Source of the DNA: CAVPUA01 sp963828015
GTDB lineage: Bacteria; Actinomycetota; Actinomycetes; Mycobacteriales; Jatrophihabitantaceae
Length of the DNA stretch: 64,000 nt
Direction of reading: 5' to 3'
Assembly (NCBI GenBank): GCA_963828015.1
Contig: CAWHCD010000004.1
Span: 1 to 64,000, forward strand
The translations under genes and the position numbers were made by a program. Below, one piece after another: positions 36,217-44,653 of this stretch (its first letter is position 1; every line of letters begins with the position of its first letter). Below the pieces are notes generated by a model. It did not search any database. It saw nothing but the letters and a program-made list of their open reading frames with translations, and was not told the DNA's origin.

Positions 36217-37261
36217 GCAGACGCTCCTGCGTCTGGCCGACGCCGAGCAGTCGACCGGCCACCCGCTCGCCGCGGCGCAACGCTTCGGACCCGATCACCG
36301 GGGTCAGCGGCCGCTCGGCCAGGAAGGAATCGAAGGCCTTGGCCGTATCGAAGCGGGGTGTGTACGCGAAGTTGCGTTCGAGGCGCTCGGTGCTGACGAC
36401 GCGACCGAAGTTCAGGAACTGCATCTCTGGCGGAGAGAGGTCCACCATCCCGCTTCCACGCAGGAGCCGTCCGAGCAGGGCCACCGCCGGTCCAGGGACG
36501 GCGAGGGGCAACCGGCCCGCCCGCCGCAGGGCTTGGGACAACATCAGCACCCCGCGCCCGGCGACGTTGAACACCCCCGGACGATCAGACATCGTCGCCA
36601 GCCGCAGGACTTCCAGAGCATCGGACTCGTGGATGAGCTGCAGGCGGGGGTCGTAGCCGAACGCGGTCGGCACGAGCGGCATGGCCAGGTACCGGGTCAG
36701 CGGAGTATCGACGGCCGGGCCGATGAAGTTGGCCATGCGCAGGACGCTCACGACGATGTCGGGCCGCCGCCGGCTGAAGCCGCGAACGTAGCTCTCGACC
36801 TCGATGGCGTCCCGGGCGTAGCCCGAGCGTGGGACCGAAAGAGCCGACATCTGCTCCTCGAACACCGCCGGGTCGCGCGAGCTGGAGCCGTAGACCGTGG
36901 TCGAGGACTTCACCACCAACCGCCGCACGGCGTCGGACTTCTGGCAGGCCGCGAGCAACTGCATCGTCCCGATGACGTTGAGCTCCTTGACCGTGGCGCT
37001 CCCACCGCCGTGCGGCGAGGCGGTGACGGCGGTGTGCACGACGGTATCGACCCGGGCCTGGGCGAGCACCCGGGCGATCAACGGGTTGCGGATATCGGCG
37101 CGGACGAACTCCGCCCGGCCCATCGCGGCCACTCCGGCCGGAGACAGCGGGACGGTGTCGACCCCGATGATCCGATCGATGTTCTGATCGGCCGAGAGCT
37201 GGGCGGCCAAACGCCGGCCGATGTCCTGGCTGACCCCGGTCAGCAACACCACCTGCGACAC
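36209..37261 (-). CDS. NAD-dependent epimerase/dehydratase family protein (GalE2-like position)
   Basis: A 350-residue extended-SDR protein: VVLLTGVSQDIGRRLAAQL is the glycine-rich loop (degenerate, G-x-x-x-x-I-G), VVHTAVTAS follows, and the active-site Ser/Tyr are in SSTTVYGSS and SGYARDAIEVES (YxxxK-like Tyr with Asp in place of Lys at the expected spacing, YARDA). The catalytic Lys therefore appears missing, so it may bind a nucleotide sugar or act atypically. Its place next to the acyltransferase and bS22 matches Rv0501 in mycobacteria. Start GTG 37261. Confidence 0.82.
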   Translation of the reverse strand: MSQVVLLTGVSQDIGRRLAAQLSADQNIDRIIGVDTVPLSPAGVAAMGRAEFVRADIRNPLIARVLAQARVDTVVHTAVTASPHGGGSATVKELNVIGTMQLLAACQKSDAVRRLVVKSSTTVYGSSSRDPAVFEEQMSALSVPRSGYARDAIEVESYVRGFSRRRPDIVVSVLRMANFIGPAVDTPLTRYLAMPLVPTAFGYDPRLQLIHESDALEVLRLATMSDRPGVFNVAGRGVLMLSQALRRAGRLPLAVPGPAVALLGRLLRGSGMVDLSPPEMQFLNFGRVVSTERLERNFAYTPRFDTAKAFDSFLAERPLTPVIGSEALRRGERVAGRLLGVGQTQERLHG

Positions 37262-37301
37262 AGGGAGTCCCCCCTACGCAGCGATAACCGCTCCGGTTGC
37301 T

Positions 37302-37400
37302 CTACTTCTTGTTGCGGCGCTGGACGCGAGTCTTCTTCAGCAGCTTGCGGTGCTTCTTCTTGGCCATCCGCTTGCGCCGCTTCTTGATTACAGAACCCAT
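37302..37400 (-). CDS. Small ribosomal subunit protein bS22
   Basis: A 32-residue, extremely basic protein (MGSVIKKRRKRMAKKKHR then KLLKKTRVQRRNKK). It matches the actinobacterial 30S protein bS22 found in the mycobacterial ribosome, also annotated as an AURKAIP1/COX24-domain protein. It binds rRNA in the small subunit. Neighbours on the same strand are the excisionase-like HTH gene upstream and the epimerase downstream, the arrangement seen around Rv0500A-Rv0501. Its short length means it is easily missed. Confidence 0.92.
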   Translation of the reverse strand: MGSVIKKRRKRMAKKKHRKLLKKTRVQRRNKK

Positions 37401-37512
37401 GTCACAGACCTCACCGGGTGCCACCGGCCCAGGCCGGGGCACATCACTTCGAATCGGGCACGCCACCAGATGCGACGTGCAACTACCTGGGGCAGAGCCT
37501 ACAGGCCCGGGC

Positions 37513-37788
37513 TCAGCCGGCTTCGATGAAGGCGGCGCGCAGGTAGTCGTGCACCGCCTGCTCCGGAACGCGGAACGAGCGCCCCACGCGGATCGCGGGC
37601 AGCTCGCCGGCATGCACCATCCGATAGACGGTCATCTTCGAGACCCGCATGACGCCCGCGACCTCGGCGACGGTCAGGAATCGCACGTCGGCCAAGGCCT
37701 CGCCACGATCCGCATTCTGGGGACGGTTGATCGGGGTAGCGGACGGACCGCTGCCCTGACTCGACTTGCCCGACTTCGACTGCGCCAT
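37513..37788 (-). CDS. Excisionase/BldC-type helix-turn-helix DNA-binding protein
   Basis: A 91-residue protein with a disordered Ser/Gly-rich N-terminus and a MerR-like excisionase fold: FLTVAEVAGVMRVSKMTVYRMVHAGELPAIRVGRSFRVPEQAVHDYL, about residues 36-82. This is the Rv0500A-position protein of mycobacteria; its regulon is unknown to me. ATG 37788 is preferred over an upstream ATG at 37857, which would add a basic, unconserved stretch. It lies between proC and bS22 on the same strand. Confidence 0.88.
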   Translation of the reverse strand: MAQSKSGKSSQGSGPSATPINRPQNADRGEALADVRFLTVAEVAGVMRVSKMTVYRMVHAGELPAIRVGRSFRVPEQAVHDYLRAAFIEAG

Positions 37789-37933
37789 ATCCAGTTCACC
37801 GTACTTTCGGCACGCGTCAGTGTTCGCCGGCTTCCCCACCGGCGGACGGACACGCACGTGCTGATCGCGAGACTAGCGGTACTGGTGTTACAAGGCGATA
37901 CCTGTGAGGTACCGAATAGTATTGATCTTCAAC

Positions 37934-38734
37934 TCACGCCTGGCCCAGCTCGACGCTACGATCGCGCGCCGCCTCGATCGCAGCCAGCAACGCAGCGCGC
38001 ACGCCGTGCTCCTCGAGCTGGCGGATGGCGGCTATCGTCGTCCCGCCCGGGCTGCTGACCGCCTCGCGCAGCTGCACCGGATGCTCGCCGCTGTCGCGCA
38101 GCATGACCGCGGCCCCGACAGCAGTCTGCACGATCAGCTGGGCGGCCAACTCGCGGGGTAGGCCGAGCAGAATGCCGGCGTCGATCATCGCCTCGACCAG
38201 GAAGAAGAAGTACGCCGGTCCGGACCCGGACAGCGCGGTCACGGCGTCGAGTTGGGACTCCGGGACCCGCACGACCTGCCCGACGCTGTGCAGCAGCGTC
38301 TCGGCCAGCGCCAGGTGTTCGGCGCCGGCGTGGGTGCCCGCGGCGATCGCCGTCATGGCCTCGTCGACCAGGGCGGGGGTGTTGGGCATGCAGCGCACGA
38401 CGGCGGTTCCGGCCGGCAGCGCGGCCTCGATGCGGGCCGCCGAGATCCCGGCCGCAACCGAGATCACCAACTGCGAGCCGTCCAGGTAGGGCTTCATCTG
38501 TGCCAGCACCGACTCGAGGTCCTGCGGTTTGACGGCGACCACGATCGTCTGCGCCACCGAGATCGCCTCACTGACCAGCACGTTCTTGACCCCGTACGTC
38601 GCGCTCAGGTACGCGCCCCGCTCCGGGTGTCGCTCGCAGATCACGATGTCGTCGGCCGTGCGCTCGCCGCGCAGCAAGCCGGCCAGGATCGCCTCACCCA
38701 TCTTGCCGCCGCCGAGAATGGCCAACCCAGTCAT
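37934..38734 (-). CDS. proC: Pyrroline-5-carboxylate reductase
   Basis: Last step of proline synthesis: reduces P5C to proline with NAD(P)H. The 266 residues start GLAILGGGKMGEAILAGLL (Rossmann loop), then VAVKPQDLESVL, RCMPNTPALV and, near the C-terminus, LSGSGPAYFFFLVEAMIDAGILLGLPRELAAQLIVQTAVGAA and SPGGTTIAAI, the family signature. It follows the proline dehydrogenase gene by 26 bases on the same strand, so the enzymes for both directions between proline and P5C share an operon. Confidence 0.95.
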   Translation of the reverse strand: MTGLAILGGGKMGEAILAGLLRGERTADDIVICERHPERGAYLSATYGVKNVLVSEAISVAQTIVVAVKPQDLESVLAQMKPYLDGSQLVISVAAGISAARIEAALPAGTAVVRCMPNTPALVDEAMTAIAAGTHAGAEHLALAETLLHSVGQVVRVPESQLDAVTALSGSGPAYFFFLVEAMIDAGILLGLPRELAAQLIVQTAVGAAVMLRDSGEHPVQLREAVSSPGGTTIAAIRQLEEHGVRAALLAAIEAARDRSVELGQA

Positions 38735-38760
38735 GCCGTAACTCCCTGCTTGAAGGTCAA

Positions 38761-39711
38761 CTAACGCTTGGAGATCAACGAACGGAGGAAGAACGTCAGG
38801 TTCGCCGGCCGCTCGGCCAACCGGCGGGCGAGGTAGGAGTACCACTGCTGCCCATAGGGCACGTAGACCCGCATCCGGTGCCCCGCCGCGGCCAGGGCCA
38901 GCTGAGCGTCGGGCCGAATCCCGTACAGCATCTGGAACTCGAAGCTGTCCGCCCCCCGACCGACGGAGATGGCCCGGACGCGGGCGATCTCGATCAGCCG
39001 CGGGTCGTGCGTGGCCCACATCGGGTAGCCCGACCCGGCCAGCAACACGTTCATGCACCGGACGTAGGACAGATCGACGTCGTGCCGATCGAGGTAGGCG
39101 ACCGACGCCGGCTCGGCGTAGGCGCCCTTGCACAACCGGACCCGGCTGCCCGAGGTGGCCAGCTCGGCACAGTCGCCCTCGCTGCGCCGCAGATAGGCCT
39201 GCACGACCGCGCCCACGTCGGGAAAGTCGGCCCGCAGCTCGGTGACGGCAGCCAGCGTGGCGTCGGTGGTCGTATGGTCCTCGGCGTCCAGCGTCACCGA
39301 TGCGCCGACCGCGCGCGCGGCCGAGGCGATCGTGCGGACGTGCTCCAGGGCGATCCGGGCCCCGTCCTGCGGCAGCGCGGCGCCGACGGCACTGAGCTTC
39401 ACGCTGACGTCGGCGCGGGGCGTGGACCCGCCCAGCTGTTCGGTCAGCCCGGCGTGACTCAGCGCCTCGAGCAGGCTGAGGTAGGCCGCGGTGACCGCCG
39501 CGGCCTGGCTGACGTCAGTGGTGTCCTCGCCGAGGTGATCGAGGCTGATCAGCAGGCCGTTCTCGACCAGCAGCGACGCGGCCCCGACCACGCTCGAGGC
39601 ATCGGGACCGCCGACGAAGCGACGCACCACCGAGCGCGAGAGCGGCGCGTGGGAGACCGCCCGTTCCAGGCCCTTGTTGTGGGAGGCCGCCAGGATGGCC
39701 GAACGCAGCAT
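38761..39711 (-). CDS. Proline dehydrogenase (monofunctional)
   Basis: A 316-residue FAD-dependent TIM-barrel enzyme that oxidises proline to P5C. Motifs: VSVKLSAVG (FAD/substrate Lys), VTLDAEDHTTTD, VVQAYLRRSEGD, RLCKGAYAEP, YPMWATHDPRLIEIA and FEFQMLYGIRPD, ending with RVYVPYGQQWYSYLARRLAERP (substrate Arg pair). It lacks the P5C-dehydrogenase half of PutA. The next gene, proC, would reduce the product again, suggesting opposite regulation of the two activities or a redox shuttle. The TIM-barrel isomerase gene is upstream. Confidence 0.93.
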   Translation of the reverse strand: MLRSAILAASHNKGLERAVSHAPLSRSVVRRFVGGPDASSVVGAASLLVENGLLISLDHLGEDTTDVSQAAAVTAAYLSLLEALSHAGLTEQLGGSTPRADVSVKLSAVGAALPQDGARIALEHVRTIASAARAVGASVTLDAEDHTTTDATLAAVTELRADFPDVGAVVQAYLRRSEGDCAELATSGSRVRLCKGAYAEPASVAYLDRHDVDLSYVRCMNVLLAGSGYPMWATHDPRLIEIARVRAISVGRGADSFEFQMLYGIRPDAQLALAAAGHRMRVYVPYGQQWYSYLARRLAERPANLTFFLRSLISKR

Positions 39712-39734
39712 GGTGGCAGGCTATCGAGAAAGTC

Positions 39735-40574
39735 CTATGGCGCGGTGAGGTCCCGCGGCTGCACGGGCGCCACGAGATGCAACCGGCAGAAGGCCAGCGC
39801 CTCCGCCAGCTCGGCCTCGCGGTCGGCGTGATCGAGCGCCCGGCGGGTGTTCACCTCGACGATCACGTGGCCGCGAAAGCCTTGAGCGGCCAGCGTCTCG
39901 AGCACCTCCGCGCACGGTTGATCGCCGCGACCCGGGATCAGATGCTCGTCCTTCGTCGTGGCGGTGCCGTCGGCGATATGCAGGTGCGAGAGGCGAGAAC
40001 CCATCGCGGCCAGCATCGCGAGGGCATCTGAGCGCGAGACCGCGGTATGGGAAAGATCCAGCGTGTAGTCGCGGTAGGGCTGTCCGTCCTCGGCCACATC
40101 CCAGCTGGGTTGATAGGCCGAGACCTCGCGGCCCCGCACCCGCAACGGGAACATGTTCTCGACCGCGAACCGCACGTCGGTCTCGTTCGCCAGCGCGGCT
40201 ATGCCACTGGCGAAGCGGCGGGCGTACTCGCGCTGCCAGCGAAACGGCGGGTGCACCACGACGGTCTGCGCACCCAACAGCTCCGCGGCGGCCTGGGCCT
40301 TGCGCAACTTCTCCCACGGATCGACCGACCAGACCCGCTGGGTGATCACCAGGCACGGGGCGTGGACGGCCAGGATCGGCACCCCGTGCTCCTGGGACAG
40401 GCGCAGCAAGGACTGCGGGTCCTGGCTGACCGGATCGGTCCAGACCATGACCTCGACCCCGTCGTAGCCGAGTGAGGCGGCCAGCTCGAACGCGACGGCG
40501 GTCGACTCGGGATAGACCGAGGCGGTGGACAGCCCGACGCGCGCCGGTGAGGCGCGCAAGGCACTCGGGCTCAT
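39735..40574 (-). CDS. Sugar phosphate isomerase/epimerase-like TIM-barrel protein
   Basis: A 279-residue AP-endonuclease-2-type TIM barrel: VGLSTASVYPES at the start, LGYDGVEVMVW (first metal-side Glu), TVVVHPPFRWQ, FAVENMFPLR (Glu), LDLSHTAVS, LSHLHIADGT (His) and HVIVEVNTR (Glu). The metal-binding residues of the xylose-isomerase-like family are present; the substrate is unknown. It corresponds to the Rv0498 position in mycobacteria, between ppx and proC. It starts 19 bases after the ppx stop on the same strand. Confidence 0.88.
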   Translation of the reverse strand: MSPSALRASPARVGLSTASVYPESTAVAFELAASLGYDGVEVMVWTDPVSQDPQSLLRLSQEHGVPILAVHAPCLVITQRVWSVDPWEKLRKAQAAAELLGAQTVVVHPPFRWQREYARRFASGIAALANETDVRFAVENMFPLRVRGREVSAYQPSWDVAEDGQPYRDYTLDLSHTAVSRSDALAMLAAMGSRLSHLHIADGTATTKDEHLIPGRGDQPCAEVLETLAAQGFRGHVIVEVNTRRALDHADREAELAEALAFCRLHLVAPVQPRDLTAP

Positions 40575-40593
40575 GACAGCGACGGTAGCGCGA

Positions 40594-41526
40594 TTAGATT
40601 TCGGCGAGCTGATCCAAACGGCGCAGGATGACGCCCTCGCGCAACGCCCACGGGCACAACTGGAACTGCTCGACCTCCAGCGCCTCCATGGCGGCGGTGG
40701 CCACCAGCGCGCCGGCCAGCGTCTGATGGGCCCGGGCGGCGCTGACGCCGTCGAGATCGGCGATGTCTGCCGCCGACATCCGAGCCAGGATCAGGCTGAC
40801 CTGCGAGAGGCCGGTGCGGGTCAGCAGGCGGCGGGCGCGGGGACCGGCCGAGGAGGGCGCAGCCCCGGAGAGCCGGGCCAGCGTGCGGAACGTCTTGCTG
40901 CTGGCGACCACCCGGTCCGGGCGGCCGCCCTCGAGCAACGACTTGGCCACCGGGGCGAGCTCGGCCGCGATGTGGGCGCGCAGATTGCTGACGGCGGCCT
41001 TGGACGGCGGGTCACCGTCGAGCAGCTCACGAGTCAGGCGGGCCGCACCCAGCGGCACCGAGATCGCCACCTCCGGCGTCTCGTCCGGGCCGCCCGCGAG
41101 CTCGAGCGATCCACCGCCGATGTCGAGGCAGATCAAGCGGCCCGCGCTCCAGCCGAACCACCGCCGCACGGCCAGGAACGTCAGCGCGGCCTCGTCCTCA
41201 CCGGCCAGCACGACCAGTTCGACGCCCGCCTCGGTGCTGACCCGTTCCAGCACCTCGGCGGAGTTGTTGGCGTCGCGGACCGCCGAGGTCGCGAAGGCGA
41301 TCAGCTCATCGCACCCGAGTTCGGCCGCCTGGCGGCGTGCGCCCATCACCGCTCCGACGAGGGCGTCGGAGCCCTCCATCGACAGGTTGCCCCGCTTGTC
41401 GATGAGCTCGGCCAGCCGCAATACGCTCTTGCGGCTCAGCTGCGGGGTCGGTTGCGCGCCGGGGTGGGCATCGACGACCAGCAGGTGCACCGTGTTCGAA
41501 CCGACGTCGAGTACACCCAGCCGCAT
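40594..41526 (-). CDS. ppx: Ppx/GppA-family phosphatase
   Basis: An exopolyphosphatase/pppGpp phosphatase of 310 residues with an ASKHA fold: MRLGVLDVGSNTVHLLVVD is the first phosphate loop (a start at ATG 41526 fits it exactly), IAFATSAVRDA, AGEDEAALTFLA and ICLDIGGGSLELAGG, the second phosphate loop. It hydrolyses polyphosphate or (p)ppGpp, linking to the stringent response. Short actinobacterial members lack the C-terminal HD part. It is divergent from the Rv0495c-like gene, as in mycobacteria. Confidence 0.92.
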   Translation of the reverse strand: MRLGVLDVGSNTVHLLVVDAHPGAQPTPQLSRKSVLRLAELIDKRGNLSMEGSDALVGAVMGARRQAAELGCDELIAFATSAVRDANNSAEVLERVSTEAGVELVVLAGEDEAALTFLAVRRWFGWSAGRLICLDIGGGSLELAGGPDETPEVAISVPLGAARLTRELLDGDPPSKAAVSNLRAHIAAELAPVAKSLLEGGRPDRVVASSKTFRTLARLSGAAPSSAGPRARRLLTRTGLSQVSLILARMSAADIADLDGVSAARAHQTLAGALVATAAMEALEVEQFQLCPWALREGVILRRLDQLAEI

Positions 41527-41588
41527 GGGGCCAACAGTAACGACCCGCATCAGGCCGCTGAGCGCAGCGGCACCTAAGCTCAACAGCC

Positions 41589-42413
41589 GTGAGCCGCCAC
41601 CTGCCTGTCATCGCCCCCGAGGTTCCCCTGGACTTTCCAAGGGAGTGGGTCGAGTTCTTCGATCCGACCGATTCCGAACACCTGATCCGCGCCGACCTGA
41701 CCTGGCTGCTCTCGGCGTGGACCTGCATCTTCGCCCGCGGCTGCCAAGGGGTCATTGCCGGACGGGCCGATGACGGCTGCTGCAGCCACGGGGCCTTCTT
41801 CTCGGACAAGGAGGACGAGAAGCGGGTGCGTCGCTTCGCGGCCGAACTGACCGACGAGCAGTGGCAGTTTCGCGGGAAGGCCCTGAAAAAGAACGGGAAA
41901 CTCGACATCACCGAGCGCGACTCGGTCGGCGATGACGAGCCCCGAAACCGCACCCGTACCTACGACGGGGCCTGCATCTTTCTCAACCGCCCGGGCTTCC
42001 CAGCCGGAATGGGCTGCTCACTGCACGGAATGGCACTAGACACCGGGCGGCACCCGCTCGAGACCAAGCCCGAGGTCTGCTGGCAGCTACCCGTCCGCCG
42101 GGCCCAGGACTGGGTCGATCGCCCGGACGGCACGCGGATCCTCGTCTCGACCGTGACCGAGTTCGACCGGCGGGGCTGGGGCGAGGGTGGGCACGACCTG
42201 CACTGGTACTGCACCTCCTCCCCCGATGCCCACATCGCCGCCGAGCCGCTGTACGAGGGGTACGGCCCGGAGCTGATCGCTCTGCTCGGCCAGCCGGCCT
42301 ACGACGAACTCGTTCGCTTGTGCGTCGCCCGGCGGGCCAGCGCAATGGTGGCCGAGCACCCGGCCACGGTCGCCGCGCGGGCGGCCGCGAAGGCCGACAC
42401 CGCAACGACATGA
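41589..42413 (+). CDS. Rv0495c-family conserved protein with clustered cysteines
   Basis: A 274-residue protein well conserved in actinobacteria and divergent from ppx, matching the Rv0495c position. It carries an ordered set of Cys and His: WTCIFARGCQG (about residues 38-46), DDGCCSHGAFF (about 60-66), GACIFLN, GMGCSLHG and EVCWQLPV. The pattern recalls CxxCxxCC-type metal or Fe-S sites of YkgJ-like proteins, so a metal cluster is plausible but unproven. The start is GTG 41589. The stop lies within an intergenic palindrome that precedes the tRNA gene. No enzyme activity is known to me. Confidence 0.82.
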   Translation: MSRHLPVIAPEVPLDFPREWVEFFDPTDSEHLIRADLTWLLSAWTCIFARGCQGVIAGRADDGCCSHGAFFSDKEDEKRVRRFAAELTDEQWQFRGKALKKNGKLDITERDSVGDDEPRNRTRTYDGACIFLNRPGFPAGMGCSLHGMALDTGRHPLETKPEVCWQLPVRRAQDWVDRPDGTRILVSTVTEFDRRGWGEGGHDLHWYCTSSPDAHIAAEPLYEGYGPELIALLGQPAYDELVRLCVARRASAMVAEHPATVAARAAAKADTATT

Positions 42414-42457
42414 ACGAAGGCTTGTGGTCGCCCTGGCGACCGCAACTCTTCGTTCAT
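42410..42457 (+). repeat. Intergenic palindrome, copy 1 (bidirectional terminator-like)
   Basis: ATGAACGAAG (42410-42419) pairs with CTTCGTTCAT (42448-42457), and inside it TTGTGGTCGCC pairs with GGCGACCGCAA around a CT turn; 20 of 23 base pairs match. It overlaps the stop of the Rv0495c-like gene and lies 3 bases from the convergent tRNA-Thr gene. The core TGGTCGCCCTGGCGACC recurs with one change at 56052-56109. Confidence 0.75.
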
Positions 42458-42460
42458 CGG

Positions 42461-42534
42461 AGCCGACGGCGGGACTCGAACCCGCAACCTTCGCTTTACA
42501 AGAGCGCTGCGCTACCGGATTGCGCCACGTCGGC
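42461..42534 (-). tRNA. tRNA-Thr (anticodon TGT)
   Basis: Read on the minus strand, GCCGACG pairs with CGTCGGC as a 7-bp acceptor stem with U as discriminator. The anticodon arm has loop CTTGTAA, giving anticodon UGU for ACA/ACG threonine codons, and the T-arm contains the usual GGTTCGAGTCC. CCA is not encoded. It is 74 nt with no intron. A palindrome just downstream likely ends its transcript. Confidence 0.95.
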
Positions 42535-42605
42535 CTGCGCGGCCAACCTTAGCGATTGGTAGGCCCGGGCTGACGCACGTGGCAAATACCGGCAGACTGC
42601 CTCAC

Positions 42606-43337
42606 GTGTCCCGGTTGCATCGGCCCCGAGCCGGTTTCTGGATCAGACTCTGCGTCCTCATCCTGTACCCCTTGGACGGCCTCTTCTTCCGGATCCGTTG
42701 GCACAATCTGGACCGCATCCCACCCCCCGGTCGCGGCGTGATCCTCGTGCTCAACCACGTCAGCCACATCGACACCGTGCTCATGGCCCGCCTGGTCTGG
42801 CAGAGCGGGCGGATCCCACGGTTCCTGATCAAGAGCAGCCTCTTCGAGGTCGCGGGCCTGGGCGTCCTGATGCGCGGAGCCAAGCAGATTCCGGTGCACC
42901 GGGGCAGCGACGACGCTTCGAAGAGCCTCGGCGCCGCGGCCCTCGCCCTGCACGATGGCGAGGCCGTGGTCATCTACGCCGAGGGCACGATCACCAAGGA
43001 CCCGCAGCAGTGGCCGATGCAGGCCAAGACCGGCGTCGCTCGACTCGTGCTGCTCGCCCCGGAGGTCCCGGTCATTCCGATCGGGCAGTGGGGCGCGCAG
43101 AAGACCCGCCACCGACGGGACTGGTTCCGCCGGCGCCTCGTGCAGGCCAGCATCGGCGAGGCGCTGGACCTGAGCCGCTACGCCGGGCAGGAGCCGACGG
43201 CAGAGAACCTGCGCACGATCACCGACGAGATCATGCTGGCCGTCACCGCGGAGGTCGCCGGGCTGCGCGGTGAACCGGCGCCGGCGCAGTACTTCCGGCC
43301 CACCGGCCCGACGCAGGCCGACGGTCACCGCGACTGA
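42606..43337 (+). CDS. 1-acylglycerol-3-phosphate acyltransferase-like (PlsC family)
   Basis: A 243-residue membrane-associated acyltransferase: ILVLNHVSHIDTVLMARLV contains NHxxxxD, FLIKSSLFEVAGLGVLMRGAKQIPVHRG is typical after it, and VIYAEGTITKDPQQWPMQAKTGVARLVL carries the EGT substrate motif. It should acylate lysophosphatidate or a related lipid. GTG 42606 is used; another GTG at 42579 is possible. The gene follows the tRNA gene on the opposite strand and has no operon partner; the ABC ATPase starts 227 bases later with its own promoter-like element. Confidence 0.9.
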   Translation: MSRLHRPRAGFWIRLCVLILYPLDGLFFRIRWHNLDRIPPPGRGVILVLNHVSHIDTVLMARLVWQSGRIPRFLIKSSLFEVAGLGVLMRGAKQIPVHRGSDDASKSLGAAALALHDGEAVVIYAEGTITKDPQQWPMQAKTGVARLVLLAPEVPVIPIGQWGAQKTRHRRDWFRRRLVQASIGEALDLSRYAGQEPTAENLRTITDEIMLAVTAEVAGLRGEPAPAQYFRPTGPTQADGHRD

Positions 43338-43358
43338 GTCCAGGCCCGGGTGTGATGC

Positions 43359-43387
43359 TTGACACACACGGGCGCGGGTGGTCAAAT
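43359..43387 (+). promoter_or_regulatory. Candidate sigma70-type promoter for the ABC ATPase
   Basis: TTGACA (43359-43364) and TCAAAT (43382-43387) are separated by 17 bases, about 180 bases upstream of the ATPase start. The -35 is perfect and the -10 matches 4 of 6. The rest of the 227-base gap shows nothing clear. Confidence 0.35.
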
Positions 43388-43564
43388 CGGGGCACACCCG
43401 ACCGCTATGCCGGTCGGCCGACGCTGCTTTGACATCGGTGGAGCAGATCGACGTGGGCCGAGCGGAATGCCGTGAGACGTCGACCTGGCCAGGCCTAGCC
43501 CGCCGCGGGACCGACATCCGAATCCGGCGCGGTCACCGCACACCGTGTTTGGGAGATGCAACCC

Positions 43565-44653
43565 ATGGCTTCAGTCAACTACGTCGGCGCCTCGCGGATC
43601 TATCAGGGCAACCCCGTCCCCGCCATCAACAAGCTCGACCTCGACATCGCCGACGGCGAGTTCATGGTGCTGGTCGGGCCGTCCGGATCAGGCAAGTCGA
43701 CCGCGCTACGCATGCTGGCCGGCCTCGAAGAGGTCAACGAGGGCGAGATCCAGATCCAGGGTGTGGACGTTTCGAACCGGGCCCCCAAGGACCGCGACAT
43801 CGCCATGGTCTTTCAGAACTACGCGCTCTATCCGCACATGTCGGTCGCCGAGAACATGGGCTTCGCGCTCAAGCTCAAGGGCGTCTCGAAGGAGGTTCGC
43901 GACCAGAAGGTGCGCGAGGCGGCTAAGCTGCTCGATCTCGAGCGCTACCTCGACCGCAAACCCAAGGCCCTCTCGGGCGGGCAACGCCAGCGGGTCGCGA
44001 TGGGCCGCGCGATCGTGCGCGAGCCGAGCGTGTTCCTGATGGACGAGCCGCTGTCCAACCTCGACGCCAAGCTGCGGGTCGAGACCCGGGCCAACATCGC
44101 CGCCCTGCAGCACCGGCTCGGCACCACCACCCTCTACGTCACGCACGACCAGGTCGAGGCCATGACCATGGGTCACCGGGTGGCCGTCCTCAAGGACGGC
44201 ATCCTGCAGCAGGCCGACACCCCGCGAAACCTGTACGACCGGCCCAAGAACGCCTTCGTGGCCGAGTTCATCGGTTCGCCGGCCATGAACCTGCGGACGG
44301 TCCCGCTCAACGGCAGCGGCGCGCTGCTGGGCGGCACCACCGTGGCCCTGGCCCCCGAGGTGCTCGATGCCGCCCATCAGGCCGGGCTGGACCGGGTCAC
44401 GCTGGGCCTGCGACCGGAGTCGATGACCGCCGGCAGTGAGGGAATACCGCTGCACGTCAACGTGGTCGAGGAGCTCGGCGCCGACGCGTTCGTCTACGGC
44501 TCACTGCCGGGCGACGACCCGCTCGTCGACCGGCCCTTCACGGTGCGCTTCGACGGCCGCGTTCCACCGCGCACCGGCGACACGTTGCACGTCATCACCC
44601 GCCCGACCGAACAGCACGTGTTCAACCCCGACACCGGCGAACGGCTGGCCTAA
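43565..44653 (+). CDS. Sugar ABC transporter ATPase (MsiK/UgpC/SugC-like), orphan
   Basis: A 362-residue CUT1-type ATPase: GPSGSGKST (Walker A, about residues 37-45), the Q-loop in MVFQNYALYPHMSV, LSGGQRQRVAMGRAI (signature), VFLMDEPLSNLDA (Walker B) and VTHDQ (H-loop), then an OB-type regulatory domain from about residue 240 (FIGSPAMNL...GLRPESM). No permease or binding-protein gene is nearby, so like MsiK it probably energises several sugar transporters. ATG 43565 is used. It ends on CTAA shared with the convergent rlmB stop. Confidence 0.92.
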   Translation: MASVNYVGASRIYQGNPVPAINKLDLDIADGEFMVLVGPSGSGKSTALRMLAGLEEVNEGEIQIQGVDVSNRAPKDRDIAMVFQNYALYPHMSVAENMGFALKLKGVSKEVRDQKVREAAKLLDLERYLDRKPKALSGGQRQRVAMGRAIVREPSVFLMDEPLSNLDAKLRVETRANIAALQHRLGTTTLYVTHDQVEAMTMGHRVAVLKDGILQQADTPRNLYDRPKNAFVAEFIGSPAMNLRTVPLNGSGALLGGTTVALAPEVLDAAHQAGLDRVTLGLRPESMTAGSEGIPLHVNVVEELGADAFVYGSLPGDDPLVDRPFTVRFDGRVPPRTGDTLHVITRPTEQHVFNPDTGERLA

